A stretch of DNA of 64,000 nucleotides from JAEUOS01 sp965279115 (GCA_965279115.1 OZ257137.1:1116001-1180000); one strand, 5' to 3'; counted from the stretch's first letter, positions 1 to 9,148 are shown. The notes: generated by a model not told the origin, from the letters alone. Numbers and translations: made by a program.

Positions 1-1372
1 GTGCAAGCCGGCCGTCAAACAGTGCGATGACCCCATCCTCATCAAGGCTGGAACCCGGTCGCCTGACCACCACCGCGACCGCGACCTCGCCCCAGCGCGC
101 GTCTTCCTGCCCGATCACCGCGGATTCGACGATGTCCGGACAATCCGCCAGCACGTTCTCCAGTTCCGCCGGATAGATGTTCTCGCCTCCGGAGATGATC
201 ATGTCCTTGGAGCGACCCACCACCCAGTAAAAACCTTCGGAATCCCGATAGGCCAGGTCTCCGGAACGGAACCAGCCGTCGGCGAATGCCGGATTGCCGG
301 GGTCATTCCAGTAACCCGCCACCACGTTCTTCCCGCGGATGTATATCTCGCCGGTCTCGCCGGTGGCCGCATCCTTGCCATCGGCGTTCACCAGGCGTAC
401 CTCCACATGCATGGCCGGCTTGCCTGTGCTGCCCGCATGACCGAACGCGTCCCCGGCCCGCAGCACGATCGAAACCGGTCCCGTCTCGGTGGCGCCATAC
501 ACCTGGCTGACCGGCACGCCACGGGCCTGCACCGACTCGATCATCGACAAAGGCACGGTCGACGACCCGGTATTGAGCAGGCGCAGGCTCGACAGGTCCG
601 CCAATGGCCAATCGGGATGCGCCAGAATCGCCTTGAGCGTGGCCGGCACCAGCAGGGACAAGGTGGGCCGGCGTGCGGATACGTCGGCGATCCAGGCGGC
701 GGGGTCGAATCGAGCGTGCAAGGTGGTGGTGCCGCCGGCGGCCAGCACCGGCAGTGTCTGGATGCACAGTCCGCCGACGTGAAACATCGGCAGCGCGTTC
801 AGCACATGATCAGCCGCCGTGATGTCCTGGGCGGCGGTCGCCGAGGCGATGTTCCACAGCAGGTTGGCCTGGGTATGCAGCGCTCCTTTGGGTGCACCGG
901 TGGTACCCGAGGTGTAGACGATCATGACGGGACTGTCGTCACTGCCGGCGAGTGGCGTGTCACGGGGCGCAGCTTCATCGACCAGCGTTGACGTCGCGGC
1001 GACCGCGATGCCCGCGGCGCGCGCCGCGGCGGCACCGGCATCGGCGAATGCCTCATCACGGAACAACAGCCGGGTGCCGGATTGGCGCAGGATCGCCACC
1101 AGTTCCGGCGTCGCCAGGCGCATGTTGAGCGGCACCGCAATCGCGCCCAGACGCGCCAGCGCCATCAGGAACACGATGAAATCCGGATGGTTCAGGCCCA
1201 GCCAGGCAATTCGTTCGCCTTCCTTGACAGCATGGCGGACCGACAGCGTTGCGGTCGCGATCTCGATGCGGCGCCACAATTGCGCATAGGTGACCTCCAT
1301 GCCATGCAGGTGCATAGCGCACTTGTCCGGTGTCATACCGGCCCAATGCTCGACGATGCGCGAAAGGTTCAT
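1..1372 (-). CDS. Acyl-CoA/aryl-CoA synthetase (AMP-binding), C-terminus cut by window edge
   Basis: ATP-dependent ligase expected to activate a carboxylic acid to its CoA thioester through an acyl-adenylate, in the cytoplasm. The frame opens with ATG at 1372 (protein begins MNLSRIVEHW) and runs off the window, so 457 residues are visible of a family usually 500-520 long. The phosphate-binding signature YTSGTTGAPKG lies at about residues 153-163. The later motif GWFRSGDL is followed by GRSKDMIISGGENIYP at about 385-420. The C-terminal catalytic-lysine domain is outside the window. It is the last visible gene of a minus-strand run beginning at the NicX-like gene, 72 bp after the acyl-CoA dehydrogenase-like gene. 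The substrate cannot be read from sequence; context suggests an aromatic acid or a ring-cleavage acid. Confidence 0.9.
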   Translation of the reverse strand, partial: MNLSRIVEHWAGMTPDKCAMHLHGMEVTYAQLWRRIEIATATLSVRHAVKEGERIAWLGLNHPDFIVFLMALARLGAIAVPLNMRLATPELVAILRQSGTRLLFRDEAFADAGAAAARAAGIAVAATSTLVDEAAPRDTPLAGSDDSPVMIVYTSGTTGAPKGALHTQANLLWNIASATAAQDITAADHVLNALPMFHVGGLCIQTLPVLAAGGTTTLHARFDPAAWIADVSARRPTLSLLVPATLKAILAHPDWPLADLSSLRLLNTGSSTVPLSMIESVQARGVPVSQVYGATETGPVSIVLRAGDAFGHAGSTGKPAMHVEVRLVNADGKDAATGETGEIYIRGKNVVAGYWNDPGNPAFADGWFRSGDLAYRDSEGFYWVVGRSKDMIISGGENIYPAELENVLADCPDIVESAVIGQEDARWGEVAVAVVVRRPGSSLDEDGVIALFDGRLA

Positions 1373-1444
1373 GACTGGCTGTTGACAGACGCTAGGCGGA
1401 ACGGACTCCCCGCGACGAATTGGGCACGTGCTATCGCGCCAATG

Positions 1445-2746
1445 CTAGACGGTTTCCTCGTCGCGCTCACCCGGCTCGTACAGGCATTCGCGGCCCAGCT
1501 TGTCGACGCACAGTTCCGCCGTCCACGGCAGCATCAGCGAACCGCAGCGCGAATCGCGGTACAGGCGCTCCAGCGGCAGGCTTTTCAGCATCGACTGGCC
1601 ACCGCAGGTGCGCACCGCCAGGCGACAGATCTCGTTGGCGTTTTCCATGATGGTGTAGTGCGCCGCATACAGGCCCAGGCGCACTTCCTTGTGCGGGTCC
1701 ACCCGTGCCGCACGGGCGATCTGCAGGAAGATCGCGCGGGTCTGCTCGAGCTTGATCTTCATTTCCGCCACTGCCACCTGCTTGGTGGGATACATGCGGC
1801 GCTTCACCGGCGGCATGCCCGGCACTTCGCCGCGCAGGTATTGCACCGTGAAGTCGTAGGCGGCCTGCGCGATGCCCATGTAGGTGGGCGAGAGGGTGGC
1901 GAACATGTGCGGCCAGCGTGATGCCGCCTGGGCGTAGATGCCTTCCGGCATCAGGCGCTCGCATTCCGGCACGAACACATCCTTGAACAGCAGGTTGCGC
2001 GACACCGTGCCGCGCATGCCCAGCGGGTCCCATTCGCCGCTGACAGTCACGCCGGGCAGGTTGCGGTCGACCGCGAGGTACAGCGAATCACGCTGCGTCG
2101 CGCCGGGCTTGTCCACCGTGCACAGCACGCCGTAGTAGTCGGCCGCCCCGGCCAGCGAGGCGAAGATCTTGCGGCCGTTGACGATATAGCCGCCCTCCAC
2201 CTTGGTGGCCAGCGTGCCCCATGGCGCCTTGCCGGCCGCCGCCGCGCCGCCCTCGGAGAACGGCTGCGAATAGATCTTGCCCTCGCGCACGATGCGGTCG
2301 TAGTGGATGGCGCGGTTCTTCTCGTGGTCGGCGCGATCCTCCGGCGACATGTCGAGGTCGTCGGCGATGAAGCCCGACCAGATGGTCGAACACACGTGCA
2401 TGTTGTAGGTGAGCGCGGTGGCGCCGCAATGGCGGCCGATCTCGGCCGCGACCATCACATAGGTGGCGAAATCGGCGCCCCAGCCGCCGTATTGCTCCGG
2501 CACGCAGATGCGCAACAGTCCCGCGTCGCGCATGTCGGCATAGTTCTCGAAGGGAAACACCGCATCGCGGTCGATCTGTTCGGCGCGCCTTGCAAAGCGA
2601 TTACGCCCAAGGTCCGCGGCAATCGTCAGCAGTTCACGCTGTTTCGCGGTTGGCTCGGCATACTCGCCGATGATGGAAGGCGGAAGATACGCCCCCCTGG
2701 ACGGGGCAGACGCCCCGATAGGCGAAGTCTGGAGGACTGCAGCCAT
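1445..2746 (-). CDS. Acyl-CoA dehydrogenase-like flavoprotein lacking the usual catalytic Glu
   Basis: 433 residues with the acyl-CoA dehydrogenase fold: N-terminal helical domain with PEQYGGWGAD near 83-92, a central beta domain with the substrate-loop region SQPFSEGG, and a C-terminal helical domain. In typical members the catalytic base lies in a YEGT motif near the C-terminus. Here the aligned place, after LYRDSRCGS, reads LMLPWTAELC and has no such Glu. The enzyme may therefore use another base or act as a flavin monooxygenase of this superfamily rather than a simple dehydrogenase. It lies 9 bp after the alpha/beta hydrolase gene, in the same transcript as the NicX-like dioxygenase, so a role in a CoA-bound intermediate of that pathway is inferred. 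Confidence 0.85.
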   Translation of the reverse strand: MAAVLQTSPIGASAPSRGAYLPPSIIGEYAEPTAKQRELLTIAADLGRNRFARRAEQIDRDAVFPFENYADMRDAGLLRICVPEQYGGWGADFATYVMVAAEIGRHCGATALTYNMHVCSTIWSGFIADDLDMSPEDRADHEKNRAIHYDRIVREGKIYSQPFSEGGAAAAGKAPWGTLATKVEGGYIVNGRKIFASLAGAADYYGVLCTVDKPGATQRDSLYLAVDRNLPGVTVSGEWDPLGMRGTVSRNLLFKDVFVPECERLMPEGIYAQAASRWPHMFATLSPTYMGIAQAAYDFTVQYLRGEVPGMPPVKRRMYPTKQVAVAEMKIKLEQTRAIFLQIARAARVDPHKEVRLGLYAAHYTIMENANEICRLAVRTCGGQSMLKSLPLERLYRDSRCGSLMLPWTAELCVDKLGRECLYEPGERDEETV

Positions 2747-2755
2747 GTTGGCCTC

Positions 2756-3541
2756 CTAGTTCGGAAAGTGCTTGGCGAGAAATTCCAGCGCCAGCGCATT
2801 GAACGCAGCAGGCGCCTCGAGATTGGCGATGTGGCCGATGCGCGGCAGGCAGCGATATTCGGAGTCTGCAATGCGCTCGGCCATTTTCTGCATTACCTCC
2901 GGCACGGCGTTGCGGTCATCCTCGCCGGCGATGCACAAGGTCGGCACGCGGATGCCGGCCAGGTTGGCGCGCTGGTCGAAGGAGACGATCGCCGACAGCG
3001 CCGCCCGGTAGGTGGCCTCCGGCACCTTGCTCATCACCGCGTGCGCCAGCGTCACACCTTCCGTTTCGGCATCGCGGCCGATCATCGCCGCCACCAGCTC
3101 CGGCGCCAGACCGGCCATGCCGCGCCCCGCGTCCAGCGGCGCAAAACGGCTTTGCAGGAATTGCCGCTGCCAGTCACCCCCGGGCTTGCCGAAGGCCGGC
3201 GACGTACCGGAGAGGATCAGGCCATGCACCTTGTCGGGACACTGCGCCATGGCCTGTTGCGCCACCATGCCGCCCATGCTGTGGCCAAGAATCACGTTGC
3301 GATGCGCGCCGGTCTCATCGACCAGCGACTCGAACGCGCGCGCCAGCCCGACATTGTCGTACGGGTCGATCATCGCCGAGCCGCCGTAGCCCGGCATGTC
3401 CCAGGCCACGGCGCGATAGCCGGCCGCCACCAGCGCCGCGATGGTCGTGGGCCAGGCTTCCTTGCCGCCGCCCACACCGTGCAACAGGAACACCGCGGTC
3501 GAGCCGCGCCCTTCGTCGATGCAGGCGATCTTGCCCATCAT
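2756..3541 (-). CDS. Alpha/beta hydrolase, NicD-like candidate
   Basis: 261-residue alpha/beta hydrolase. The oxyanion region HGVGGGKEAW is near residue 21 and the nucleophile elbow GHSMGG puts the serine at 88. A later GEDDRN acidic turn and IGHIANLEAP with the C-terminal histidine complete a plausible triad. It is only 5 bp from the stop of the upstream NicX-like gene, so the two are almost certainly co-transcribed. In the known nicotinate pathway NicX is paired with the alpha/beta hydrolase NicD, which deformylates N-formylmaleamate; a similar step here is an inference from position and family. It could equally be an enol-lactonase or another C-C/C-N hydrolase. Start is either of two adjacent ATGs (3541 or 3538). 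Confidence 0.85.
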   Translation of the reverse strand: MMGKIACIDEGRGSTAVFLLHGVGGGKEAWPTTIAALVAAGYRAVAWDMPGYGGSAMIDPYDNVGLARAFESLVDETGAHRNVILGHSMGGMVAQQAMAQCPDKVHGLILSGTSPAFGKPGGDWQRQFLQSRFAPLDAGRGMAGLAPELVAAMIGRDAETEGVTLAHAVMSKVPEATYRAALSAIVSFDQRANLAGIRVPTLCIAGEDDRNAVPEVMQKMAERIADSEYRCLPRIGHIANLEAPAAFNALALEFLAKHFPN

Positions 3542-3546
3542 GTCAT

Positions 3547-4593
3547 CTACGCCAGCTCGCCGTGCAGCACGCCGGTGTCGACCACCAGGTCGCCATCGAG
3601 CATGACGGTGCAGTTGCGCAGGGGCAGGTCGAAGTGGCCGAGGGTATGCCGGCCTGCCACTTCATTGGCGCCGGTGGAATACAGGAAATTGCCGCCGAAG
3701 GCGCGCAACTCGGTGCCGTTGAAATCGCGCTTGTCGTAAAAGGCCATCGAATCCCAGCGCGCCGCCGGGTTCATGCCCCAGCCGACGTGGGACACCGCAT
3801 AGGCTTCCTGATCGCCCCAGGCGGCGAAATAGCCTCGCATCAGGTCGGCGTCCAGATGGTCGCCGCCGATGTCGGTGACGTAGTCGTTCTCGATGGTCAG
3901 CACCACCGGCTTTTCCAGGTAGCGCTTGAAGGTGAGGTTGACGTCACCTTCATTCATGACCAGCGTACCGTTGACACTGCCGGCCGCCGGAAAGGCCAGG
4001 CACAGGCCGCCCGGCCAGTGCGAGATGGTGCCGGCACGCGCCGTGTAGCCCCAGCCGCCGCCGACCCGGGCGTTTTCCAGATTGATGTGCAGGTCGGTGC
4101 CGGCGACCGAGGTCACCTGCATGGACTTGGCGGCGCGCAGGCGCTTGATGCCGGCCTTGACCCGGGGTTCGAGGGCGGGGTCGGGGCGGCAGCGCTCCAG
4201 CACTTCGGGATGCTCGTTGGAGACCATCAGCACGCGTGCGCCCTGGCCGAGAATCTCCGGCAGTTCCGGCGCGTGCAGCAAGCCTTCCACGGTCAGGTCG
4301 GCCACAAAAGTGCATCCGGCAAGTGCCTGAATCACCGGTCCCAGGCGCGCGATCGCGTCCGAAGCCCCGGTCGAGCGCACCGGCACCGGCGCCGAGAGCT
4401 TGGGCGACGTGAGTTCGATACGGAACACACTGGCGCCCAGGCGCGCCAGTGCCAGCACGGCGAGTTCCACATTGACCGGCCGCGACTGGGTTTCCGACAA
4501 CACCGCCGCCACGTCACCGGCCTTGACGCCACACAGGGCGAAGGTGTCGGCGAAGCAGTCGATCCACTTGGCTTCTATGCGTTCCTGCAGCAT
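3547..4593 (-). CDS. NicX-family ring-cleavage dioxygenase (2,5-dihydroxypyridine 5,6-dioxygenase-like)
   Basis: 348 residues, the usual length of NicX. NicX is a cytoplasmic Fe(II) enzyme that opens 2,5-dihydroxypyridine between C5 and C6 and is structurally related to M29 aminopeptidases. Family landmarks are visible: SHWPGGL near 191, GTLVMNEGDV near 209, SHVGWGMNP with His269, GGNFLYSTGAN near 300, and GHFDLPLRNC with His320 and Asp322. By comparison with the NicX metal site (two His and one Asp) the iron ligands should be H269, H320 and D322, all present. It is first gene of a minus-strand operon, divergent from a MarR gene across an 83-bp gap containing two palindromes. Its neighbours are CoA ligases rather than the nicF/nicE genes of the classical pathway, so the true substrate may differ. 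Confidence 0.82.
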   Translation of the reverse strand: MLQERIEAKWIDCFADTFALCGVKAGDVAAVLSETQSRPVNVELAVLALARLGASVFRIELTSPKLSAPVPVRSTGASDAIARLGPVIQALAGCTFVADLTVEGLLHAPELPEILGQGARVLMVSNEHPEVLERCRPDPALEPRVKAGIKRLRAAKSMQVTSVAGTDLHINLENARVGGGWGYTARAGTISHWPGGLCLAFPAAGSVNGTLVMNEGDVNLTFKRYLEKPVVLTIENDYVTDIGGDHLDADLMRGYFAAWGDQEAYAVSHVGWGMNPAARWDSMAFYDKRDFNGTELRAFGGNFLYSTGANEVAGRHTLGHFDLPLRNCTVMLDGDLVVDTGVLHGELA

Positions 4594-4606
4594 GCGCGGC
4601 TCCCGA

Positions 4607-4630
4607 AAAGGCGCAAGACCTTGCGCCTTT
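4607..4630. promoter_or_regulatory. Perfect 11-bp inverted repeat upstream of the NicX-like gene
   Basis: Arms AAAGGCGCAAG and CTTGCGCCTTT are separated by 2 bp. The repeat sits 14-37 bp upstream of the NicX-like start codon, inside the divergent gap shared with the MarR gene. It could be an operator, or in the minus-strand transcript a hairpin close to the ribosome binding site. It is not followed by a T run and lies between divergent genes, so it is unlikely to be a terminator. Confidence 0.55.
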
Positions 4631-4651
4631 GATGACGATGGCGCATGATAT

Positions 4652-4663
4652 ATGAAATTTCAT
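4652..4663. promoter_or_regulatory. 12-bp palindrome, candidate MarR operator
   Basis: ATGAAATTTCAT is a perfect palindrome in an A+T-rich patch between the divergent NicX-like operon and the MarR gene, 14 bp before the MarR start codon. A+T-rich palindromes of this size in a divergent promoter are typical MarR targets, so autoregulation with ligand-released repression of the catabolic operon is a reasonable inference. Confidence 0.5.
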
Positions 4664-4676
4664 GTAATGCAAATCC

Positions 4677-5138
4677 ATGCCGACCCGGCCATCGCAACTA
4701 CGCTTCATCGACGACTACCTGTCCTACCTGCTGGCACGCGCCAGCCACGCGGTGTACAAGGAGTTCGAGCGCACCGTCAACGCAGCAGGGTTTTCTTCGC
4801 TGCAGTGGCGGGTGCTCGCCACCTTGGCCGACACCGACGGCATGGCCATCGGCGACTTGGCGCGTGAAGTGCTGGCCAAGCAACCCACCCTGACCAAGCT
4901 GGTACAGCGCATGGCCGAGGCGGGATGGGTGGAGCGCACTGCCGATGCGCGCGATGCGCGCCTGACGCTGGTTCAGGCCACGCCCAGGGGCCGGCGCGAA
5001 GTGGCGCGCCTGATGGCCGCCGCCAAGACCCACGAAACCGAAGTCCTGGCCGGCTTCGGCGCCGGGGAAGTAGCCACCCTCAAGGCCTTGCTACGCGGCA
5101 TGATCGACCGCTCCGAGCGCCCGCCCCGTTCATCCTGA
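4677..5138 (+). CDS. MarR-family transcriptional regulator
   Basis: 153 residues with the MarR winged-helix layout: an N-terminal dimer helix, the recognition region from about 50 (GFSSLQWRVLATLAD, then LAKQPTLTKLVQRM), and the wing with RTADARDARLTLV followed by TPRGRREV. It is the only plus-strand gene between two minus-strand catabolic runs and is divergent from the NicX-like operon, so it is probably the local repressor. The nicotinate clusters of Pseudomonas and Bordetella also carry a MarR regulator (NicR). No clear ribosome binding site precedes the ATG, so leaderless or weak translation is possible. The stop lies 19 bp from the convergent monooxygenase gene end. Confidence 0.88.
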   Translation: MPTRPSQLRFIDDYLSYLLARASHAVYKEFERTVNAAGFSSLQWRVLATLADTDGMAIGDLAREVLAKQPTLTKLVQRMAEAGWVERTADARDARLTLVQATPRGRREVARLMAAAKTHETEVLAGFGAGEVATLKALLRGMIDRSERPPRSS

Positions 5139-5157
5139 AGGCAAAGCCGCCGTCCCC

Positions 5158-7500
5158 TCAGGCCGTCACACCCTTGGGTACGGCGCGCAATAGCGCGTCC
5201 TTGCGCCGGGCATCCTCCTTCGCTCGCGTCGCCAGGGTATGCGCCTGTTGCGCACCCGACAGGTACTGCTTCGGCCAGCCGACGTCGCGGAAATCGTATT
5301 CCGCCGCCGCATGGAGTGTGAAGTAAGGATCGGCCAGATGTGGCCGCCCCAGTGCCACCAGGTCTGCGCGACCCGACGCCAGCAGCGTGTTGACCTGATC
5401 GGCCGTGGTGATGGCCCCGACGGCCATGGTGGCGATGCCGGCGTCATAGCGCACCTGCTCGGAGAACTGCGCCTGGTACATGCGCCCATAGACGGGTTTC
5501 GAGGCCGGATCGGTTTGTCCCGTGGACACATCGATCAGGTCGCACCCGTGCGCCTTGAAGGCGCGGGCGATTTCCACCGCATCGCCGCCGGTGGTGCCGC
5601 CGGGTATCCAGTCGGTGGCGGATATGCGCACGCTCATCGGCTTGTCGGCAGGCCATGCCGCACGCACCGCGTCCCATACCTCGAGCGGCCAGCGCAGGCG
5701 GTTGGCGAGCGACCCGCCGTATTCATCGGTGCGCTTGTTGGTTACCGGCGAAATGAAGCTGGCCAGCAGGTAGCCATGCGCCATGTGCAGTTCGAGCATG
5801 TCGAAACCGCAGGCAATCGCCCGGCGCGCGCTGGCGACAAACTCGTCGCGAACGCGATCCATGTCGGCACGCGTCATTTCGCGCGGTACCTGGTTGGAAG
5901 CAGCGTAGGGCACGGCGGAAGGCGCCAGGAGTGGCCAGTTGCCGTTGGGCAACGGGTGATCCATCTGCTCCCAGCCCACCTGGGTGGAGCCCTTGCGACC
6001 CGCATGTCCCAGCTGCAGGCAGATCTTTGCTGCGCCGCTCGCATGCACGAAATCGACCACGCGCTTCCAGCCCGCCTGCTGGTCGTCGTTGTACAGGCCC
6101 GGGCATCCCGGGGTGATGCGCGCTTCCGGCGACGGGCAGGTCATCTCCACGAACACCAGGCCAGCCCCACCCACCGCGCGTGCGCCGTAGTGCACCAGGT
6201 GCCAGTCGCCCGGCACCCCGTCCTTCGCCATGTATTGCGCCATCGGCGAAACCACGACACGGTTGCGCAAGGTCATGCCGCGCAGGTGGAAGGGCGCGAA
6301 CATCGGCGGCGCCTTGAAGCCGGCCGGCAGGGTGGCGCCCTCGGTGCGTGCAACCTCGCCGTTCCACCAGTCTTCGAGTTCCGCCACGCTGGCGGCGTCG
6401 CGCATGCGCATGTTCTCGAAGGTGATGGCCTTGGAGCGGCTCATCAGGCTGAAGTTGAACTGCGCCGGATGCATGTTCCAGAAGCGCCGCACGTTCTCGA
6501 ACCACACCAGCGACACATTGGCGGCGTGCTGGATCCGGTCGGCTTCCTCATGGCGTGTGCGATCGTAATCGCGCAGGGCCGCCAGCTGGTCATCGGGATG
6601 GCGCAGTATGGAGGCGTGCAGCCCGATCGCATCTTCCAGCGCCAGCTTGGTACCGGAACCGATCGACCAGTGCGCGGTATGCGCCGCGTCGCCCAGCAGC
6701 ACCACATTCTCGTGGCTCCACTTCTCGCAGCGGATGGCGGGAAAGTTGCGCCAGAACGAGCGGTTGGTCAGAAGCTTGTGGCCGCCCAGCAGGTCGGCAA
6801 ACACCTCCTGGCACAACGCCGCCGTGCGTTCCTCGTCCTGGATGCCAAGGCCGGAACGCGCGAAGGTCTCGTCGGTGGTTTCCAGCACCAGCGTGCAGCG
6901 CGGTGCGGCACCGGGGCGGGTGTACATGTAGGAATGCAGGTTCCAGATGCCGTGCTCGTTCTCGGCGAACGCATAGGTGAACCCCGGCAGTGTCATGTCG
7001 GCGCCCAGCCAGCAGAACTTGTTGCTGCGCAGGTCCACCTGGGGCGCGAAATGCGCCTTCCATGTCTCGCGCACGGCGCTGTTGATGCCGTCGGCACCGA
7101 TCACCAGATCGGCTTCACGCGCCACCTCGTCGATCGGCCGCGCCTCGCTCTGGTAGCGCACTTCGATATCGAGTTCGGCGGCGCGCTTTTGCAGGATGGC
7201 CAGCAGGGCCAGTCGCCCGAGTCCGGAGAACCCGTGCCCGCCGGAACGCATGATGGTGCCCTTGTAGTGCACGTGGATGTCGTCCCAATAGGCAAAGCTG
7301 GCGGCGATCGCCTTGTATGAAGGCTCATCGCACGCACGCAGGTTGCCGAGGGTTTCATCGGACAACACGATGCCGAAGCCGAAGGTGTCGTCGGGGCGAT
7401 TGCGCTCGGTTACGCGGATCTTCGCTTCAGGAAACGACTTCTTGATCAGGATCGCGCTGTACAGGCCAGCCGGACCGCCGCCCAGGACTTCGATCTTCAT
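5158..7500 (-). CDS. Aryl-CoA monooxygenase/reductase fusion (2-aminobenzoyl-CoA or salicylyl-CoA type)
   Basis: 780-residue two-domain flavoprotein. Residues 1 to about 380 form a class A FAD monooxygenase with the dinucleotide motif GGGPAGLY at the N-terminus and GDAAHTAHWSIGSG for FAD. From about 385 an old-yellow-enzyme (FMN) domain follows, with FAPFHLRGMTLRNRVVVSPM, LGHAGRKGS, HMAHGYLLASF and GRPHLADP. This fusion is known for 2-aminobenzoyl-CoA monooxygenase/reductase of Azoarcus and is also annotated as salicylyl-CoA 5-hydroxylase: it 5-hydroxylates, and may then reduce, an aromatic CoA ester. An upstream extension of 16 codons exists, but ATG 7500 follows a GAAGGAAG ribosome site and begins the FAD motif at once. 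The AMP-ligase gene ends 13 bp upstream, fitting a ligase-hydroxylase pair. Confidence 0.87.
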   Translation of the reverse strand: MKIEVLGGGPAGLYSAILIKKSFPEAKIRVTERNRPDDTFGFGIVLSDETLGNLRACDEPSYKAIAASFAYWDDIHVHYKGTIMRSGGHGFSGLGRLALLAILQKRAAELDIEVRYQSEARPIDEVAREADLVIGADGINSAVRETWKAHFAPQVDLRSNKFCWLGADMTLPGFTYAFAENEHGIWNLHSYMYTRPGAAPRCTLVLETTDETFARSGLGIQDEERTAALCQEVFADLLGGHKLLTNRSFWRNFPAIRCEKWSHENVVLLGDAAHTAHWSIGSGTKLALEDAIGLHASILRHPDDQLAALRDYDRTRHEEADRIQHAANVSLVWFENVRRFWNMHPAQFNFSLMSRSKAITFENMRMRDAASVAELEDWWNGEVARTEGATLPAGFKAPPMFAPFHLRGMTLRNRVVVSPMAQYMAKDGVPGDWHLVHYGARAVGGAGLVFVEMTCPSPEARITPGCPGLYNDDQQAGWKRVVDFVHASGAAKICLQLGHAGRKGSTQVGWEQMDHPLPNGNWPLLAPSAVPYAASNQVPREMTRADMDRVRDEFVASARRAIACGFDMLELHMAHGYLLASFISPVTNKRTDEYGGSLANRLRWPLEVWDAVRAAWPADKPMSVRISATDWIPGGTTGGDAVEIARAFKAHGCDLIDVSTGQTDPASKPVYGRMYQAQFSEQVRYDAGIATMAVGAITTADQVNTLLASGRADLVALGRPHLADPYFTLHAAAEYDFRDVGWPKQYLSGAQQAHTLATRAKEDARRKDALLRAVPKGVTA

Positions 7501-7513
7501 TTGGGTTCTTCCT

Positions 7514-9127
7514 TCAATTGCGGGCGAGAAGCTGGCGCACCAGTTCACCCTTGATGATCTTGCGGGTCGGCGTAAGGGGCATCGCCGTCACGATTTCCAG
7601 ACGCTCCGGCCACTTGACCTTGCCGACGTCTTCGGACGCCAGAAAGTCCCGCATCTCCTCGAGCGAGAATGCGTGTCCCGGGCGCGTGACCACAAAGCAG
7701 CAGGCCTTCTCGCCTAGCACCGCGTCCGGGATTGGCGCGACAGCCACCTCGGCCACCGCGGGATGTTTGAGCAACATCGCCTCGACATCCAGCGGATTGA
7801 ACTTGACGCCGCCACGGTTGATGATTTCCTTGACGCGCCCGGTAAGTCGCACGTTGCCTGCGTTGTCGATGACAGCAAGGTCGCCGGTGCGGAACCAGCC
7901 GGCCTCGGCGAAGGCATCCCGCGTGGCTTGCGGGTTTTCGAGGTAGCCGGCAAAGAGCGACGGGCCGCGCATCTGCAGTTCGCCTTCAATGCCCGGGGAA
8001 AGTTCATTCCCGCCGGCATCGACCACCCGCAATTCGGTACCGGGCGAGGCGCGCCCGGTGGATTCCAGGCGTACCGGTTCAGGGTCGCCGGGCCGGGTGA
8101 AGGCGCCAGCCTGCAGCTCGGTCATGCCCCACAACTGCATCACTTTGCCGCCGCCCAGTCGTGGTTCCAGCGCCCGGCCAAGCGCGGGTGGCACCGCGCT
8201 GCCGGAGATCTGCACGAACTTCAGACAGGTCATGTCCAGGCCATCGAACAGCCCGCCGTTGAGGCAGGCGGCGATATGCGCCGGCGCGGTGAAGGCTGCA
8301 GTAGGGCGCATGATGCGGATCGCATCGGCCAGGCCCGGCGGCGAGAACGCCGGCAGGAGCGCAATGGTCGCGCCCACGGCCAGCGCCATGTTCACCGTGA
8401 AAAGACCATACAAGTGGGTAAACGGCGCGGCCGACAGCATCACATCGTCCGGACCCAGTGCCAGTTCGGCCGCTGACAGGCGCGCATTGGCGAGAAAGTC
8501 CTGATAGGCGTGCGGCACCCCCTTGGGTGACGACGTGGTTCCCGAGGTGTAGAGCAGCAGGAACGGATCCTCGCCCGAGAGCCTCGGCAGACCGGTCGCT
8601 GCCTTGGTGTCAGGCAATTCACGCCAGTCGCGTGCTTGTCGCGGCACCTGGTCGCCTACTGCAATGACTTCGCGCAATGCCGGCAGTCCGCTACGCAAGC
8701 CCAGAAAAGTGTCTGCGGCGGCATAGTCCTTGGTCGCATCCAGGCACACCACGGCAACCGCGCCGCTGTGCCGCAGCAGGCCTTCGAGGTCAGCGGCGCG
8801 ATATGGCATGTGCAGGGTTTGCATCACCGCACCGAGCGATGCAATCGCGAGATAGGCCAGCACGAACTGTGGCGTGTTGGGCAACTGCACTGCGACCACG
8901 TCACCGCGCCGGATGCCCAACGCCGACAAACCCTGCGCCACAGCCAGCGCTTCATCCCGCAGCCGCCGGTATGACCACACGGCATCGCCAAGCCGCAAGG
9001 CCGCATGATCCGGGCGCTCGCGCGCATTTCGCTCCAGCCAGTCGGACAAGGTTTCGTCGTTCCAGTAACCGTTGGCGCGATAGGCGGCACCGCGCACCGG
9101 GTCGAAGGTGATGGAAAGGCGGGTCAT
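7514..9127 (-). CDS. Aryl/acyl-CoA ligase (AMP-binding)
   Basis: 537-residue complete adenylate-forming ligase. The P-loop LLYTSGTTSSPKGVPH lies near 190-205, with WGMTELQAGA near 335, AGWFRTGDLAVID near 405, GRVKEIINRGGVKFNPL near 425, and the C-terminal catalytic lysine in PTRKIIKGELV. The overall style resembles benzoate-, cyclohexanecarboxylate- and dihydroxybenzoate-type ligases. Because the next gene encodes an aryl-CoA monooxygenase, this enzyme probably supplies that enzyme's CoA-thioester substrate, such as 2-aminobenzoyl-, salicylyl- or a pyridine-carboxyl-CoA. It is 21 bp downstream of the GST gene, in a three-gene minus-strand unit. Confidence 0.88.
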   Translation of the reverse strand: MTRLSITFDPVRGAAYRANGYWNDETLSDWLERNARERPDHAALRLGDAVWSYRRLRDEALAVAQGLSALGIRRGDVVAVQLPNTPQFVLAYLAIASLGAVMQTLHMPYRAADLEGLLRHSGAVAVVCLDATKDYAAADTFLGLRSGLPALREVIAVGDQVPRQARDWRELPDTKAATGLPRLSGEDPFLLLYTSGTTSSPKGVPHAYQDFLANARLSAAELALGPDDVMLSAAPFTHLYGLFTVNMALAVGATIALLPAFSPPGLADAIRIMRPTAAFTAPAHIAACLNGGLFDGLDMTCLKFVQISGSAVPPALGRALEPRLGGGKVMQLWGMTELQAGAFTRPGDPEPVRLESTGRASPGTELRVVDAGGNELSPGIEGELQMRGPSLFAGYLENPQATRDAFAEAGWFRTGDLAVIDNAGNVRLTGRVKEIINRGGVKFNPLDVEAMLLKHPAVAEVAVAPIPDAVLGEKACCFVVTRPGHAFSLEEMRDFLASEDVGKVKWPERLEIVTAMPLTPTRKIIKGELVRQLLARN

Positions 9128-9148
9128 GGTCTTGCCTGGCGCCAGGTC

